Assembly (NCBI GenBank): GCA_028015205.1
Contig: JAPWFG010000020.1
Location: 2,852,001 to 2,916,000 of the forward strand
Reading direction: 5' to 3'
DNA length: 64,000 nt
Source of the DNA: Mytilisepta virgata
Lineage: Eukaryota; Mollusca; Bivalvia; Mytilida; Mytilidae
Shown: positions 1 to 11,640 of the stretch, one piece after another
Layout: each line of letters opens with the position of its first letter
Numbering within the stretch: the stretch's first letter is position 1
Translations under genes and position numbers: made by a program
Notes under the pieces: model-generated
Told to the model about the DNA's origin: nothing
What the model saw: only the letters and a program-made list of their open reading frames with translations
Database searches by the model: none

Positions 1-776
1 TTGTCAAAAATTTGTTAAAAATGTGGATTTCACAAAGCTAAATTCAATATACTTTTTACAGAAATTGTCAGGTCAGCATATTTTGGATATTGAAGTTGTA
101 AAATCAAGAAGAAATCCCAAGCTACAGCTTTCAGAGTAGATATAATTTACACTGTTATTAGATCACCGATTCTCCATTTTGTTGACAGAAATATTGATCT
201 GCTTATCCTTACATAACAAAATTATTTCTTTATATTACTTTACTTTTGCACAAAATTATCTATGATATTGCATTTATAAATCCATTAGGAAGTATTAAGA
301 CCGATATAATTAGTGTTAGAAGGCTTAAAATATTTTTTTCCGTCCAGAGTTTGCTTTCAATAACTGCTAGCATTCATTGTTTATACTTATATTGCTTGTC
401 ATTGTTATTGAAAGTGTTTATGGTGAGGAACTTTTCTAATAAATTGGCCATTTAGGGATCCCCGCATGGTGTGTAATTTCCCACTGAAAAGAATACCATG
501 TGATTATTTATCGTCAGTTCAATTTGGAAAAGATAATCTCTCCATTCATTTACCCCAAAACAAGTGTAAACGTACATGTGGAAGGCAGTGTAAATCTTTA
601 AACTATAATTGCTGGTACTAATTTCACCCAATACACAACAAAATTCAACAAGTTATACTTCAATACTTAAATTCTTTGGGAAATAGAGTGAAAATGTGTA
701 AAGTCTGATGAAAATCTAAAGAATGTACATTATCAATGATTCTACTATATAAGATGTATTAGTATATTATTCTTAC
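1..776 (-). other. intron/noncoding, nothing recognised
   Basis: AT-rich sequence downstream (in transcript direction) of the candidate cassette exon. I looked for the next CASK exon (RVGTPHFMAPE-type) and did not find it. No repeats of known family were seen. Confidence 0.5.
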
Positions 777-833
777 CAACAATATCATTTCTCAAATCGA
801 CCCAGGGATCCAATCCATACTGGATAAGTTCCT
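777..833 (-). CDS. CASK: candidate 57-nt cassette exon in the CASK activation segment
   Basis: A short minus-strand open segment lies between TGTTGTTTACAG (acceptor) and GTAAGAAT (donor). It is exactly 57 nt and reads AG + 18 codons + G, so it can be inserted after exon 5 (which ends with one base, G) without changing the frame. Joined to exon 5 it would add EELIQYGLDPWVDLRNDIV between ...ISG and the expected Gly-Arg-Val-Gly-Thr-Pro-His-Phe segment. I do not recall such an insertion in vertebrate, fly or worm CASK. The evidence is splice signals, phase and lack of stops only; a chance match is possible. Confidence 0.45.
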
Positions 834-1769
834 CTGTAAACAACATGCAGTTTTACAACATCAAATATATACAAGCAAAACAACATCTAAGGCAATTAAA
901 TTTATAATATTAATATTTCTAAACACACAAATATTTTTAAAATAAAGAAGCTACTTTTGTCAAGTTCTTTAAATTTGTATAAGCGATGATAGACATTCCC
1001 GAAATAAATAAGATGAACAACAATGCCTGAGATGATGAATCAATAACACTGAAAATGCTGAGTTAGATGTGCAAAATATTAAAATAAAAATAAAAATAAA
1101 AAGTGACAACAAAAATAGTGTCAGGAACTATGAATACTGTTACTTCGTATGTTTTTATTTTCAGGTGTTACTATTGATCTGAATAAAGAGACCTGAGGAG
1201 CTGAGAATGGTACTATTATGTTTCTTCTTTTGAAGCTTTTACTTTAAGCATTGTCATTTTTCTGTTTAACCTGATACACACTTTTGCTTTCATTCACAAG
1301 TTTAACCTACTACAAACTATCATCAACCCTACCCTACCAGTTGAATAAAAATCTTATCACTACTGTTGGTTGTATGCTTAATATTCTATGAACAATAAGT
1401 CACCCTTATTATTATATTGGTTTTGAGAAATAGTGACTTGTGCTTTATTACTTAAATTGTGTGTTAGGATTTGAATCTTATTTACTTCAAGAAATCCTTA
1501 CGGAATTTTGCCACTTATGTATTATAAGGTAAACCATTTCCTGTGATGTGGGTATTATAAGGACCCATGACGACTGTTTCATATCATTTATTGTGTGTTG
1601 TCTTATAGGTGCATACCCAATATCCTTTTCAAATATCCATCGCATAGTCAGAACACTTTTTCTCTGTTTAAGATTTAAACCATTTTCAATTATTAAAGCA
1701 GCAAGTTTTTAATGCTGGAGGAAGCCAGAGTACTTGAAATCAAATTGTCTCCATTGTCAGGAAAACTGG

Positions 1770-2128
1770 ATGGATGGATGAATTATTGTTTAACGTCCAG
1801 TGGCAATCAGGTGCATATCAGGATGAGAACATGATGATATGATAATGAATATGATCCCTGCTTTGTACTAGTCTGACACGCTAAGTTGGATATTTAATGT
1901 GCTAGTTCCTGAGGTAACTGTCCGCAGGAAGACATATCACCTCACTCGGACACATTATACTGACTCCGAGCCAACCAGTCTTTGCTCTTACTTCTAGATA
2001 CTGCGTGCTTGGTGGAGAAACAGCAAATACCAATTTTAATGACTTTGGTTTGACCCCGCCGGGGATCGAACCCACGACCTTCCGCACTCGGGGTGAGCAC
2101 ATTACCACGAGACCACCGAGGCAGTTGG
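1770..2128 (-). mobile_element. tRNA-derived SINE, family B (complete)
   Basis: On the minus strand the head reads CTCGGTGGTCTCGTGGTAA (box A-like) and GGTCGTGGGTTCGATCCCC (box B, 2061-2079), as in a tRNA promoter for RNA polymerase III. The body ends in a LINE-type tail (CCACTGGACGTTAAACAA followed by CATC/ATCC simple repeats). Direct repeats GGAAAACTGG at 1760-1769 and 2129-2138 are the target site duplication. Short open frames over this stretch are artefacts of the SINE. Confidence 0.88.
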
Positions 2129-3841
2129 GGAAAACTGGCAATCCTCATCAATTACGGTGGAAAAGAATTACAACTTATAACACGCTGGTTTCAAACTTAA
2201 TACTTATATAATAGTTACTTATGGAGGGAACATTATCATGAAATATAGACTGCCCAAGGGATAGAAATATTAACTGAAACACTGATAATGCCTGAGTCGC
2301 AGGCGAGTGCATTATTGGTGTTGAAGTCAATATTACTGTCCTCAGGGCTGTCTATGTTTCATGATAATGCCCTCTGCACAAGTAACTGTTGTTTATTTCA
2401 TTGAAGCAACCATGGATTTTTTTGTGCATTCATTTATTCTGAGAACATATTAAAAAGAATTTTCAAACTTTGTGTTTTATTTAAGACCATCTTCAATGTA
2501 AACTCTGGATCTTGCTATATACTTGCGGTTTTGCGTTTGAATAAATCTGAATCACTTGTGTGTTTTAAAAAGGGGGCATAGCTCTAACAGCAACAGCATG
2601 CATTATCACTTGATATGGTACAAGCATTTCCGTTGAATAATGACTGACACATGATCTCCTTTTATCCAATGGGGATACAAAAAATTTACCTGATATGAAA
2701 TTATTAGGTATTAATGAGATAGCAGTCATTAACAGCTGCAATGAAACACCCAAACTACTTGGCCACAAAACAGGGGAATCTTGTAAAAGATCAGTAATCC
2801 TGACCTAGTTAAGCAATATAAACTGTTCCTAGGCAACACATTCTGATATATTTACATAGACAAACATCCCCTTTTTTCTACTATTATCATCAAAAATAAC
2901 CATAAATTGACAGAGATAAAATTTACCTGCATCAGTAGTCAGATTAATTTTGTAGATTTAATAGTAGTCTATGTCTTATAAAGGATATAAATATAGAGCA
3001 GAAAGAAAGGTTTAAATTAACTTTTATCTTTGTCTGTGGCCAAGACATCAATAAACAGTAGATAGTTAAATACCAGTAGTTTGATTTAATTGTCTTGTGT
3101 TTTATCCACACTTCTAATTGTATTAACTGAAAATAAAGGATGAGACAGGACTCTTTATAATTAAATTATAGGAGGGGATAAAAATTGGCCCTTAACCAAC
3201 TCAATCCTTTATCTAAATCAAGGAAATCTACTTCACTTTCAAAATTTTATCCAGTCTAGAAAATTGGTATCCTTGTTTTAAATCTTTTGAATTTAATGAA
3301 ACATAAGGAAGCTGCTGAGTATCATGCAAAAAATTAACAAATTATAACGGTGAAATCCATGCAAACAAAACTTTATAAAAATGAACACACAACTCAATGC
3401 AATCATATTATCTTTTCCAAAACATCACAGTGTTTTAACCAGTTACACTAGAAAGTTGTCACCATCTTTAATCTTTGTTACTATGACCAAAGCTAAAGTG
3501 CGGTGTATTTGAATCATGATGAATCATTCCAAAAAAAAGGCACCTTTACTTTGGATTTGAAAGTCTGGTGTTTTTTTTGTAAAAACAATCAAGTTAGCTA
3601 TCAATATTTTGGAAAGGGCAAAGACTATTCCTATAAATGACAAAGTTGTCTTGAATAGGGTAGTCCTATGCACTGTTACTTATCTTGTAAAAAGTAGCAT
3701 GCATTGAAAAATTAAACTAACTTTTGCTAATAAACTTTCATTCCATTGTACAAGCTGAACATATTTGTGATATTAGTGATATTTCTACAAAAGAAAGAAG
3801 CTACACAAATGAAACTAGAACTGTCTTGAAGGGAACTAAAG

Positions 3842-3857
3842 CCCCCCCCCCCCCCCC
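3842..3857 (+). repeat. poly(C)16 homopolymer
   Basis: Sixteen consecutive C residues; a likely length-variable tract. Confidence 0.9.
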
Positions 3858-4120
3858 AACATGCCTGTCTTGAAGCCTGTCCTACCAAGAAGAGCATGCT
3901 TTTACTGTGTTTATTTCAATGAGACCTGATAAACTGAACTTACAAAGAAATAAATATTCAGGCTACAAAATATAAGTAAAGAAAAAACCAAATAGAAAGT
4001 AGAAAAGAAGTAAGCCCCGCCCCTGACTTCATAATTATGGACAAAGTTGTTTTGTTAGGAGTGATTTTTTTAAAATGAACTGTGAATGTAAGACATAAAT
4101 GATGCCCCCACCTGACCATA

Positions 4121-4690
4121 AGTCCAACTACCTGTCATTTTGAAAATATTATAATAAAAAATCAAAATCCTGTGGACTGCACACCTCCATTATGTGTATA
4201 TCAACCTACAAAATATTAAATCTGTAGCTCTAAAACTGTAGGAGGAGTTAACTGAACAAACCATGTTCTCTTTATGCAGCTGGAACGAAAAAAAAATGTC
4301 TAAGTCCAACTACCTGTCATTTTGAAAATATTATAATAAAAAATTAAAATCCTGGGGACATGCACACCTCCATTATGTGTATATTAACCTACAAAATATT
4401 AAAGCTGTAGCTCTAAAACTGTAGGAGGAGTTCCCTTTATGCAGCTAGTATGAAAAAAATGTCTAAGGGACGAGATCAAAAGTTCAATGTAGGATAAAAC
4501 TATGTGAATTAAGTTTTTTATCCTACATTGAACTTTTGATCTCGTCCCTAAGTCCAACTACCTGTCATTTTGAAAATATTATACAAAAAAATCAAAATTC
4601 TGTGGACACGCACACCTCCATTATGTGTATAAAAATCCTACAAAATATTAAATCTGTAGCTCCAAAATTCTAGGAGGGGATAGCTGGACT
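4121..4690. repeat. three diverged copies of a ~140-bp repeat
   Basis: Copies start with AGTCCAACTACCTGTCATTT at 4121, 4303 and 4551 and run through CACACCTCCATTATGTGTAT and CTGTAGCTC to an AGGAGG motif. They are followed by a purine-rich GGACGAACGGACAAGGG stretch near 4708. This looks like a dispersed molluscan repeat with internal duplication; I do not know its class. Confidence 0.8.
4466..4549. repeat. near-perfect inverted repeat (hairpin, ~35-bp arms)
   Basis: The left arm, 4466-4500 (AGGGACGAGATCAAAAGTTC...), is the reverse complement of the right arm, 4513-4549, apart from two extra T residues. The loop is 12 nt. The transcript of the intron would fold into a long hairpin. It sits exactly between two copies of the 140-bp repeat. 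Confidence 0.92.
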
Positions 4691-4829
4691 TACCATGCAT
4701 CTATATCCGGACGAACGGACAAGGGTAAATTAATATCTCCCCCCTTCTTCGTAGCAGGGCATAAAAAAATCTTTTAGCTTAAGTATCATTATGTGAGAAC
4801 AAAGATTTACATATCGATAAATCTACAAA

Positions 4830-5192
4830 ATCTTGCATTTAATTCTTAAATGAACTGTCTGTCCATAGAGTTTCATGAGAACCTATAGGAGGAGTTACAG
4901 ACAATGTCAGTTTGGACCAACAACATCATTTTGTTAAAAAAAACGCTTAATTTCATATCATAGTATTTTTCCAAGTACTTGCCCAAACAGAAAATTCTGA
5001 TAATATGCACATCTCCATAATGTGATCTAACACTCCATAAAGTTTCATGAGAATCATGCAAGTAAAGTAGGAGGAGTTGCAGATAATATATGGAACAAGT
5101 TGCGGAAACGTTATTTCGGACAGCCGGACGGACAGACTGAAACCTATATATCCCCTCCCCCTTCCCAATTTGATTTGCAGGGGAGGGTATAA
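4830..5192 (+). repeat. dispersed repeat ending in a TATA-based hairpin
   Basis: Two partial units contain AGTTTCATGAGAA and AGGAGGAGTT, then CGGACGGACAGACTGAAACC. The 3' end can fold: CCCTCCCC (about 5151-5159) pairs with GGGGAGGG (5179-5186), and the stem base reads TATA on both sides. The same end structure recurs at 17193, 31103, 39744, 51457 and 52869. Confidence 0.65.
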
Positions 5193-5787
5193 AAAGAAAT
5201 TTATCATATTTTTTTATGTTTTTGTTACTATCAAAACAACACTTATAATCACAGTACAGCATATATACGGTGTGGATGAAATAATTTTCATATGGAAATA
5301 ATCCATTGTCTCATTAATAAACAATTAGATTGGTTATGTAATATTAATTTTTTATGTCTGAATGAAAAATTTGTCAAATTATGACTATTTCTATCCTTTG
5401 CTGACGACAGTAATTACTATCAAATTGACTATTATTGTTCTCATCGAAGGAAAATACATTTCATTTATATTCTTGTGATGACAATTTATTTTTTACCTTT
5501 GTCCAATAGACTATACAGAACATATACCCAGTGTAGATTGTAGCAGATACTGTAATAACATATTAACCCCTTTAAAAAAATGTTTACCCCATGTAAGGAC
5601 ATGGAAATATCAAGTTTTTCAAAAATTAAACATTTGCATCCGATACATAATTATCCTGTCAAGTTTCTTTGAATTACCATGGGAAACATAGGAGATAAAG
5701 TGATACCAAAGTGTGTAACAAAGACAGCACTAAAATAATATGCATCTCCTGATAAGAACCCACTTTCTCATGTTAAGACTGTTATAC

Positions 5788-5963
5788 CTCCAGATATTTC
5801 TCCAGATTCTGGTATTTGTATGGCTACCCCAAATCCTCCAAGTTTTACTGGTGCTGAGTTCTCTTTTGATGCCAGTAACACACAGTGTGGTTTAAGGTCT
5901 CGATGTACGATGTTGTTAGCATGGCAGTATCTAACAGCTTCTAAAATCTGTCTGATGTAATGG
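5788..5963 (-). CDS. CASK: CASK coding exon 5 (catalytic loop and GFG segment)
   Basis: A 176-nt exon completes Ser120 and encodes residues 121-178 with one base of codon 179. It contains the catalytic loop HRDLKPHC (His140, Arg141, Asp142, Lys144, with Cys147 where most kinases have Asn) and GGFGVAIQ with GFG at 163-165 instead of DFG. Loss of both metal-binding residues is the hallmark that makes vertebrate CASK a Mg2+-independent kinase or pseudokinase (established for the family). Both substitutions are kept here. The acceptor is TTTTTGTTGTAG and the donor GTATAACA. The exon ends after ...IPESGEISG plus a G. Confidence 0.95.
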
Positions 5964-7827
5964 CTACAACAAAAATATCACATGTACAATTTACCCTAAT
6001 GTCTCAATAATTGAAAACAAACAAGTATTAAAACTCTTTGAAATATACCTATTTGTGCAATTATAATTTTACTGTTAGTATATTCTTTAGCTAAACTACA
6101 TCTTATGGTATATTGGTCAAGCAGATGTTATCAACATCTACTATTTTTTTCAAAGGATTTCAAAAATAAAAAAACAACATGAGTGTATAAATTTCTTACC
6201 AAACACTGGTTATTGACTCAATCATTGTTTATAAACTCTTGTTTTCTAATATGACAGACATAATGGTGAGAATAGCCGTGTGGCAAAAACTGCTCCCCTA
6301 CCAATAATCCAGGCACTGATATCAAAGTCTATGAAACTTGACAATTGCAATACAAAACGAAGCAATTTTAATGGTTCCAAGTTTCAAAAAATTTACTTGT
6401 GAGAAGAATGTTGAAGCTAACAGCTAATTTGCTCAACCCCTATTTTCATCAAATTCATATCTAAATTTTATTTCAAGTAATTCAATAAAAAATACAGCTT
6501 ATTAATCTTAAAACGCAATACATAAGAAGACCTTTCAGAGAGAGACATAAATTTTGCATAAAATTGATTCATTACAACAAAAATGTTATTTCATGTTTAA
6601 AGAAAATAAAACACGATAGATTTTACAAGAATCTATTAACATTGGTAATAAATAAGAACTGTTTAGTAGTCATGGTATATCGTGTGATTTTCAAATATTA
6701 ACATTCAGATTTTAACTTTGAAATATCTCTCCTATAAATCTCGGAAGTCTATAAAAATCTCACAAATCACTTTAAATATTGAACAGTTCTTTTAATTTGC
6801 ATTTTCTCCTTCAATATTGTCTACTTGTTCAACAAATATTTCATAATCAGAGAGGATATTGATGTTAATATAAAATAGTCCTTTATAAGACAGAAATGGT
6901 TTTTACTGAACCTAAAAATATCTTCATCATAAACATTAAAGGAAAAAAAAGCATTATGACAATCTTTCTGTCTCAGATCTTGTGCCTTTGATTAACCTAA
7001 GACTAAACAAATATGAAGCAATTACTGGAGTTTGATTTTTATTGGATTTATGCTTTATCATTGCCAAGGAATACCATTTCTTCAAAGAGTCAATAATTGT
7101 CCTTTGTAAGCTTATATAAAATACATAGCGACTTAATTCTTAAATGTCTTAATACAAGCAAAGCCTGCTTGAATGGCAGAGTAAAGACAGACTGAAAAGA
7201 TAACTTGGCATAAAGCAGATTCTCCAAGGTGACCAGAATAGCAGGTTTAATTTAAAGGAATCTTTTGTATGGACTTTTGCTTGACAGTTTGATGAATGAA
7301 GAACAATCAGACAGTAAATTCTGCTACAGATGGCTATTTTTAAAAAAATTTTTTCAATCCTATAATATTTACAATGTCCATCTTTATTTCTTGATCAGAA
7401 GAATTAGAGTGGGATCTTTCTTTGATAATTTGTTTACACAGCACAAGGAACATTCTTCCAAGAATTATCCAACAGGTTTCAGGTTAAACTTTATCATCTT
7501 GTAATAGCTGAACTTCAAACTGCTATGAATTCCTATGCATTCTTGATAATATTTTATGAAGTATACACTAAAATGTTTAAACTTTGAAAAAAAAACATAA
7601 ATAGCCAATGACATTTGAAATTTTCCTTTTTTTGGTATGGACAATAAAATTACAATGAATTCATTTCTGAAACAAATTATCATTCATGGTAGTTATGCTA
7701 TTTTGTGGATAATAATTATTCCATAATACCAATTTTGATACTAAAGATATGTTGTGATCAAGGCCAAACATTCTGAAATAATAACCCAGAATGTTTAAAT
7801 TTGAAACCCATAACAACCAAATGAGTT

Positions 7828-8075
7828 TGTTTTGTTTGTTTAGTCGGGGTTTTGTGCCATTTTCAGCACATTTGGCTATTTCGCGGCAGCCAGTTTTTAT
7901 TGGTGGAGGAAGCCGGAGTACCCAGACAGAACAACCAACCTACGGTAAAAAAATTGTCTATCCTTGTCAATCAAGACTGGAATCGAACACACACTGCCAC
8001 AGGTAAAATTCGAACTCAACCTCAGTGTTGACAGGCTAGTGATCATTAGTAGTGATGACGAACTACCTCAACCTA
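7828..8075 (-). mobile_element. tRNA-derived SINE, family A, 5'-truncated
   Basis: Matches the reverse complement of the intact copy at 58572-58837: (GTTT)n tail, GTTTAGTCGGGGTTTTGTGCC, TTGGCTATTTCGCGGCAGCC and the antisense of the box-B half. The tRNA box-A end is lost or degraded past about 8075. No target duplication was identified. Confidence 0.85.
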
Positions 8076-8229
8076 ATGAGCAAAGCCAAAACGAACAATA
8101 GGGCTATGTATGAGAGATATACTCCTTAGTTTTCACAAATTTTCACAAAATTTAACAATCTTTACTGTAAATTTTAAAAGTTTCATTTTCATGCTAGTAT
8201 TTAACAAGAGAGCTGTCTGAGTGACAACA

Positions 8230-9000
8230 AACCGGGTTTTCCTTCTATTTCATTTTTACTGAGTAACTTTTCTCCAACAAAGAACTCAAGGGTCAAGGTC
8301 AGATTTCAACATCTTTAGTACACGACACATCATCTTGAGGAACACTACCCACACATCAAAGATCTAAAATCTAGGTTTTAAGACAAAAAAGTTACAGGCT
8401 GGACATGATTAGCAATTTATTGACCTTGAGGTCAAATTTCAAGGTCATCATCCTTAATATGTGACATATTATCTTGAAGAAACCTACCTACACAACAAAT
8501 ATCCAAGGCCTAGGACTTAAGGCAAAAAAGTTACAAAAATGACCAATTTATTGACCTTGAGGTCAAGGGTCAGGGTCAATATCCTTGGAATGTGAAACAT
8601 CGTCTCGAGGTAACCTACCTACAAACCAAAGATCCAAGGCCTAGGTCTTTAGACAAAAAAGTTACAAAAATGACCTATTTATTGACCTTGAGGTCAACGG
8701 TAAAGGTCAATATTCTTGGTACACGACACATCATCTTGAGATAACCTACCTACACACCAAAAATCCAAGGCCTAGGTCTTTAGATAAAAAGTTTCAGGCT
8801 GGACACAAAGATGATCTAAATTGACCTATTTGTTCACCCTAAGGTCAAGTGTCAAGGTCATAGGTCAAAATTTTTGAAACATGACGCATTGTCTTGTGGT
8901 GACATATCCACATACCATAGATCTAAGGTCTAGGTCTTAAGACAAGAAAGTTATAGGCTGGACACGATTGGCAGCCGATTTTTCAGAGGAAAACCCGGTT
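8230..9000. mobile_element. 771-bp TIR-bounded element with internal ~131-bp tandem units
   Basis: Ends AACCGGGTTTTCC (8230-8242) and GGAAAACCCGGTT (8988-9000) are perfect 13-bp inverted repeats. Between them, units with TTGACCTTGAGGTCAA followed by ...ACCTACC...CCAAGGCCTAGGTCTT...GACAAAAAAGTTAC recur at 8421, 8552 and 8683 (131-bp spacing), with degenerate copies on both sides. No transposase is encoded. It is probably a non-autonomous DNA element or another dispersed molluscan repeat; the target duplication is unclear. Confidence 0.7.
8293..8860. promoter_or_regulatory. cluster of ERR/FTZ-F1-type nuclear receptor sites
   Basis: TCAAGGTCA or its complement occurs exactly at 8293-8301, 8421-8429, 8439-8447, 8552-8560, 8683-8691 and 8852-8860. 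In the units it forms TGACCTTGAGGTCA, an everted pair of AGGTCA half-sites with a 2-bp spacer. This is the monomer site of ERR and NR5A receptors (established). Function here is only a possibility, because the sites come with the repeat. Confidence 0.4.
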
Positions 9001-10626
9001 AAATATTAGCAACTGAGTTGGATTAAATTATGATGTTTAAGAGAGTCTGAGAATAATATTAAAAAATATCAAAGCTTCTAGAATTCAACTATCAGTAGAG
9101 GTATATACCAGATGTTACTCCATAAAAAAAAAATCCAATGTCACCTCTGATATTTGTGAAATTGTAAGGATCAATCTGTTATGTTAGCTGTAAAAACAGA
9201 ATTATACATACTAAGTTTAAAATCTACACAGAGAATCTGTTGTTATTTGTATTGTATTTTCATGTTGATATTGATATTACTAATTCGTTAAAGATAAAGA
9301 AATATAAACACAGATTTGTAAAGTACAAAACATATTTGAAGAGAGACAAAAAATATTTGACACTTTGTACAACAGAGAGATCATTAATATACTGTATATA
9401 TGTTTCCACCCTGGGGAGATAAAACATCTTTAATAGGAAAACACTTCATGATTACCAAGTTCTATAACTAATGATACAACTGGTTAATTAGGAAGAATTT
9501 TCTGTTTTCCATTAAGATACAAAATGCTTTGTTAAAGTTTTCTGAATGACCTAATTAAGGATCTGACATTTCCTTATGTTGATTCTACAACAGATATGTT
9601 TTCCTGTGCATTTTTACATCAAGTTAATGGACAATTGAAATTTCTTAAAAGACAAGTCAACCCCAGTTAAAAGCTTCTGTCAACATAGTATCATAAAAAT
9701 AGCAAATTAAGATGTAACCAAGAAGTAATCAAAATGAAGCATTTTCAAGTAAAAGTACATGTACATTGGTTGCATAGATTTTGTTCTACCTGGAGCCTGT
9801 ATCCCTCAAATGGAGTTAGTTTACCATTCAAACACCATAAAAGGGAATTAAAGTAAACAACATTACATTGTCAAAAACAAATCCTAACATCCATTTTTTT
9901 CAATAGTAGTGACCATATTGCTCTTTGAACCCTGAAAAAGTTTTGATTGTGGAACACCTAAGGACAATTCAACCAGATTTAGTCTAAACTACCCCAGTAG
10001 ATTCAGAGAAGAAATGAGATTTTAAAATGTAAATTTGCTAATTTTTGTTAGGAGACTAGGTAAAGACATTTTTGTAAAAATCTTGCTTTTCTGTCTTGGT
10101 ATTTTCATAGAAGACTTTCAAATTTATTTTTTTTAATTTAGTAACAGCAGCCATATTGGACTAATTTCAAAGACTGGTTTCAATTGTCCAAGTTTTTTTC
10201 AGGAGAAGATTTTGAAATAATTTTTTTTATTTTTAGTAACAAAGGCCATACTGGTCACAGGTCAGGATTCCCAGACTCAATTTTGAAAGGAGACTACCTA
10301 CCTACCATTCCATCAAAGTTTGGTCTCAATTGCCACAGAGGGGAAGATTTTAAGACAATTATTTGGCCAATTGTTTTTTTTAATTCTTAGCGACAGTGGC
10401 CATTGGTCAGAGGTCTCTACTACTTGACACAATTTTAAAAGCGGACAACCGACAAACCATTCCATTGAATTTTTGTCTCATTCTAGAATTTTTTTCAGTA
10501 TTTGTCATAATGCCAAAAATATTTTGACTTGTAGTGACCCAATTTTGTTGGCAACCAATCTTGTCTTTTCTTTTCCACTGAAACGATATTGGAAGAAACT
10601 GAACATAGATATAAATAAGAGGTTAC

Positions 10627-10704
10627 CTAGATACTGCCTCACTGTAAACAAATCCAAGTGATGCTCTTTTCACTATCTCAAAACAAAGATCAGCTCCATC
10701 CATA
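10627..10704 (-). CDS. CASK: CASK coding exon 4 (hinge to helix E)
   Basis: A 78-nt exon completes Tyr94 and encodes residues 95-119 ([14 protein letters not shown] ... GFVYSEAVS), ending with AG of Ser120. The acceptor is TTCTTAATTTGCAG and the donor GTAACCTC. The [14 protein letters not shown] stretch is a strong CASK signature. It lies 24.2 kb downstream of exon 3 in the transcript direction. Confidence 0.93.
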
Positions 10705-11139
10705 CTGCAAATTAAGAAAAAATCTATTAGTGTTTAAATTCAGAAATTAACACAATGCTTTTATTATTGCTATAAGTGTGACAGGATGGATATCGCCATA
10801 ATCAAATATTTGTTTATCAAATTCCATAAGAAAATTGTATTGGTGCATAATCTGTATTAATAAATCTCACAATACTGTTTGTTGATGAAGACTCACAATA
10901 AAAAATGCACCAAAAATTTTCAGAATTTACAGTAATTTATTGAATCTACCTTACCGGTATATGTTATATTAATCAATGTTAATCAAACTAATTCTACATA
11001 GAACTATCACTGTATTACAATAAATATATATTTAACAAATCTTAAGAATAAAAGACACATGTGAAATTAAAATAATACAATATGATTTTCTAAAGGTTGC
11101 TTAACAACCCCTTTAAAGTGGATTGATTAGGTGTACCAT

Positions 11140-11640
11140 AGTTGATGAGCTGTCTGGTAAGAGAGTTTTAATGAAACAGAAACATCATACTTCACGTAGC
11201 CATATGTCCAACGGCACTGCAGAATTGGTAGAGTATGCACATACACTTCATAACATTAAATCATACCAAATATATAAGCAATCTGCCCAGCAGTTTCAGA
11301 GAAGTTGCATCCACAAGGTCTTCTATTGTTGAGAAATGTTCAAAATAGTCTAAGTCCCATAACTCCTACAAAATCTGTTCATTCAAAATGGCAGTATATT
11401 ATGCACATCTACATTCATAGCAATAATTCCTACCACATATGGAAGCCAAGCAATTTCAGAGGAGAAACGTCCAAAAGGTCTTCTATTGTTGATAAATGTT
11501 GAAATAGTCTAAGTCCCATAACTCCAACAAAATTTGTTGAATCAAAATGGCGATATAATATGCACAACTACACTTCATAACAATAAATCCTACCAAATAT
11601 GGAAGCATAGATGCTGCATGCTTGGCCAAGATATAATGGC
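11140..11640. repeat. tandem repeat, ~160-bp period, about three units
   Basis: AAGGTCTTCTATTGTTGA recurs at about 11315 and 11475, followed each time by AAATGTT...AATAGTCTAAGTCCCATAACTCC, an ATGGC/ATATTATGCACA stretch and TACCA.ATATGGAAGC. Units are diverged. Short open frames across it (11123-11671) show no protein similarity I recognise. Confidence 0.75.

Larger units (their letters stand above)
834..5787 (-). other. CASK intron after exon 5
   Basis: Contains one family-B SINE (1770-2128), a C16 run (3842-3857), three copies of a roughly 140-bp repeat (4121-4690) with a hairpin between copies 2 and 3, and a repeat with AGGAGGAGTT and GGACGGACAGAC motifs ending in a TATA-based hairpin (to 5192). 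The rest is AT-rich with no coding signal I could support. If the 777-833 exon is not real, the intron extends past it. Confidence 0.7.
5964..10626 (-). other. CASK intron between exons 4 and 5
   Basis: Holds a truncated family-A SINE (7828-8075), a 771-bp element with 13-bp terminal inverted repeats and internal tandem units (8230-9000), and low-similarity repeats with GCCATATTGG-like motifs at about 9890-10500. The remaining sequence is AT-rich and shows nothing I can name. Confidence 0.75.

Noticed and set aside
4873..5262. 129-codon minus-strand open frame
   Set aside because: Falls on a dispersed repeat ending in a hairpin and shows no recognisable protein.
1..5787. Next CASK exon (RVGTPHFMAPE region)
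   Set aside because: I searched by eye on the minus strand and found none; it is presumably outside the window.
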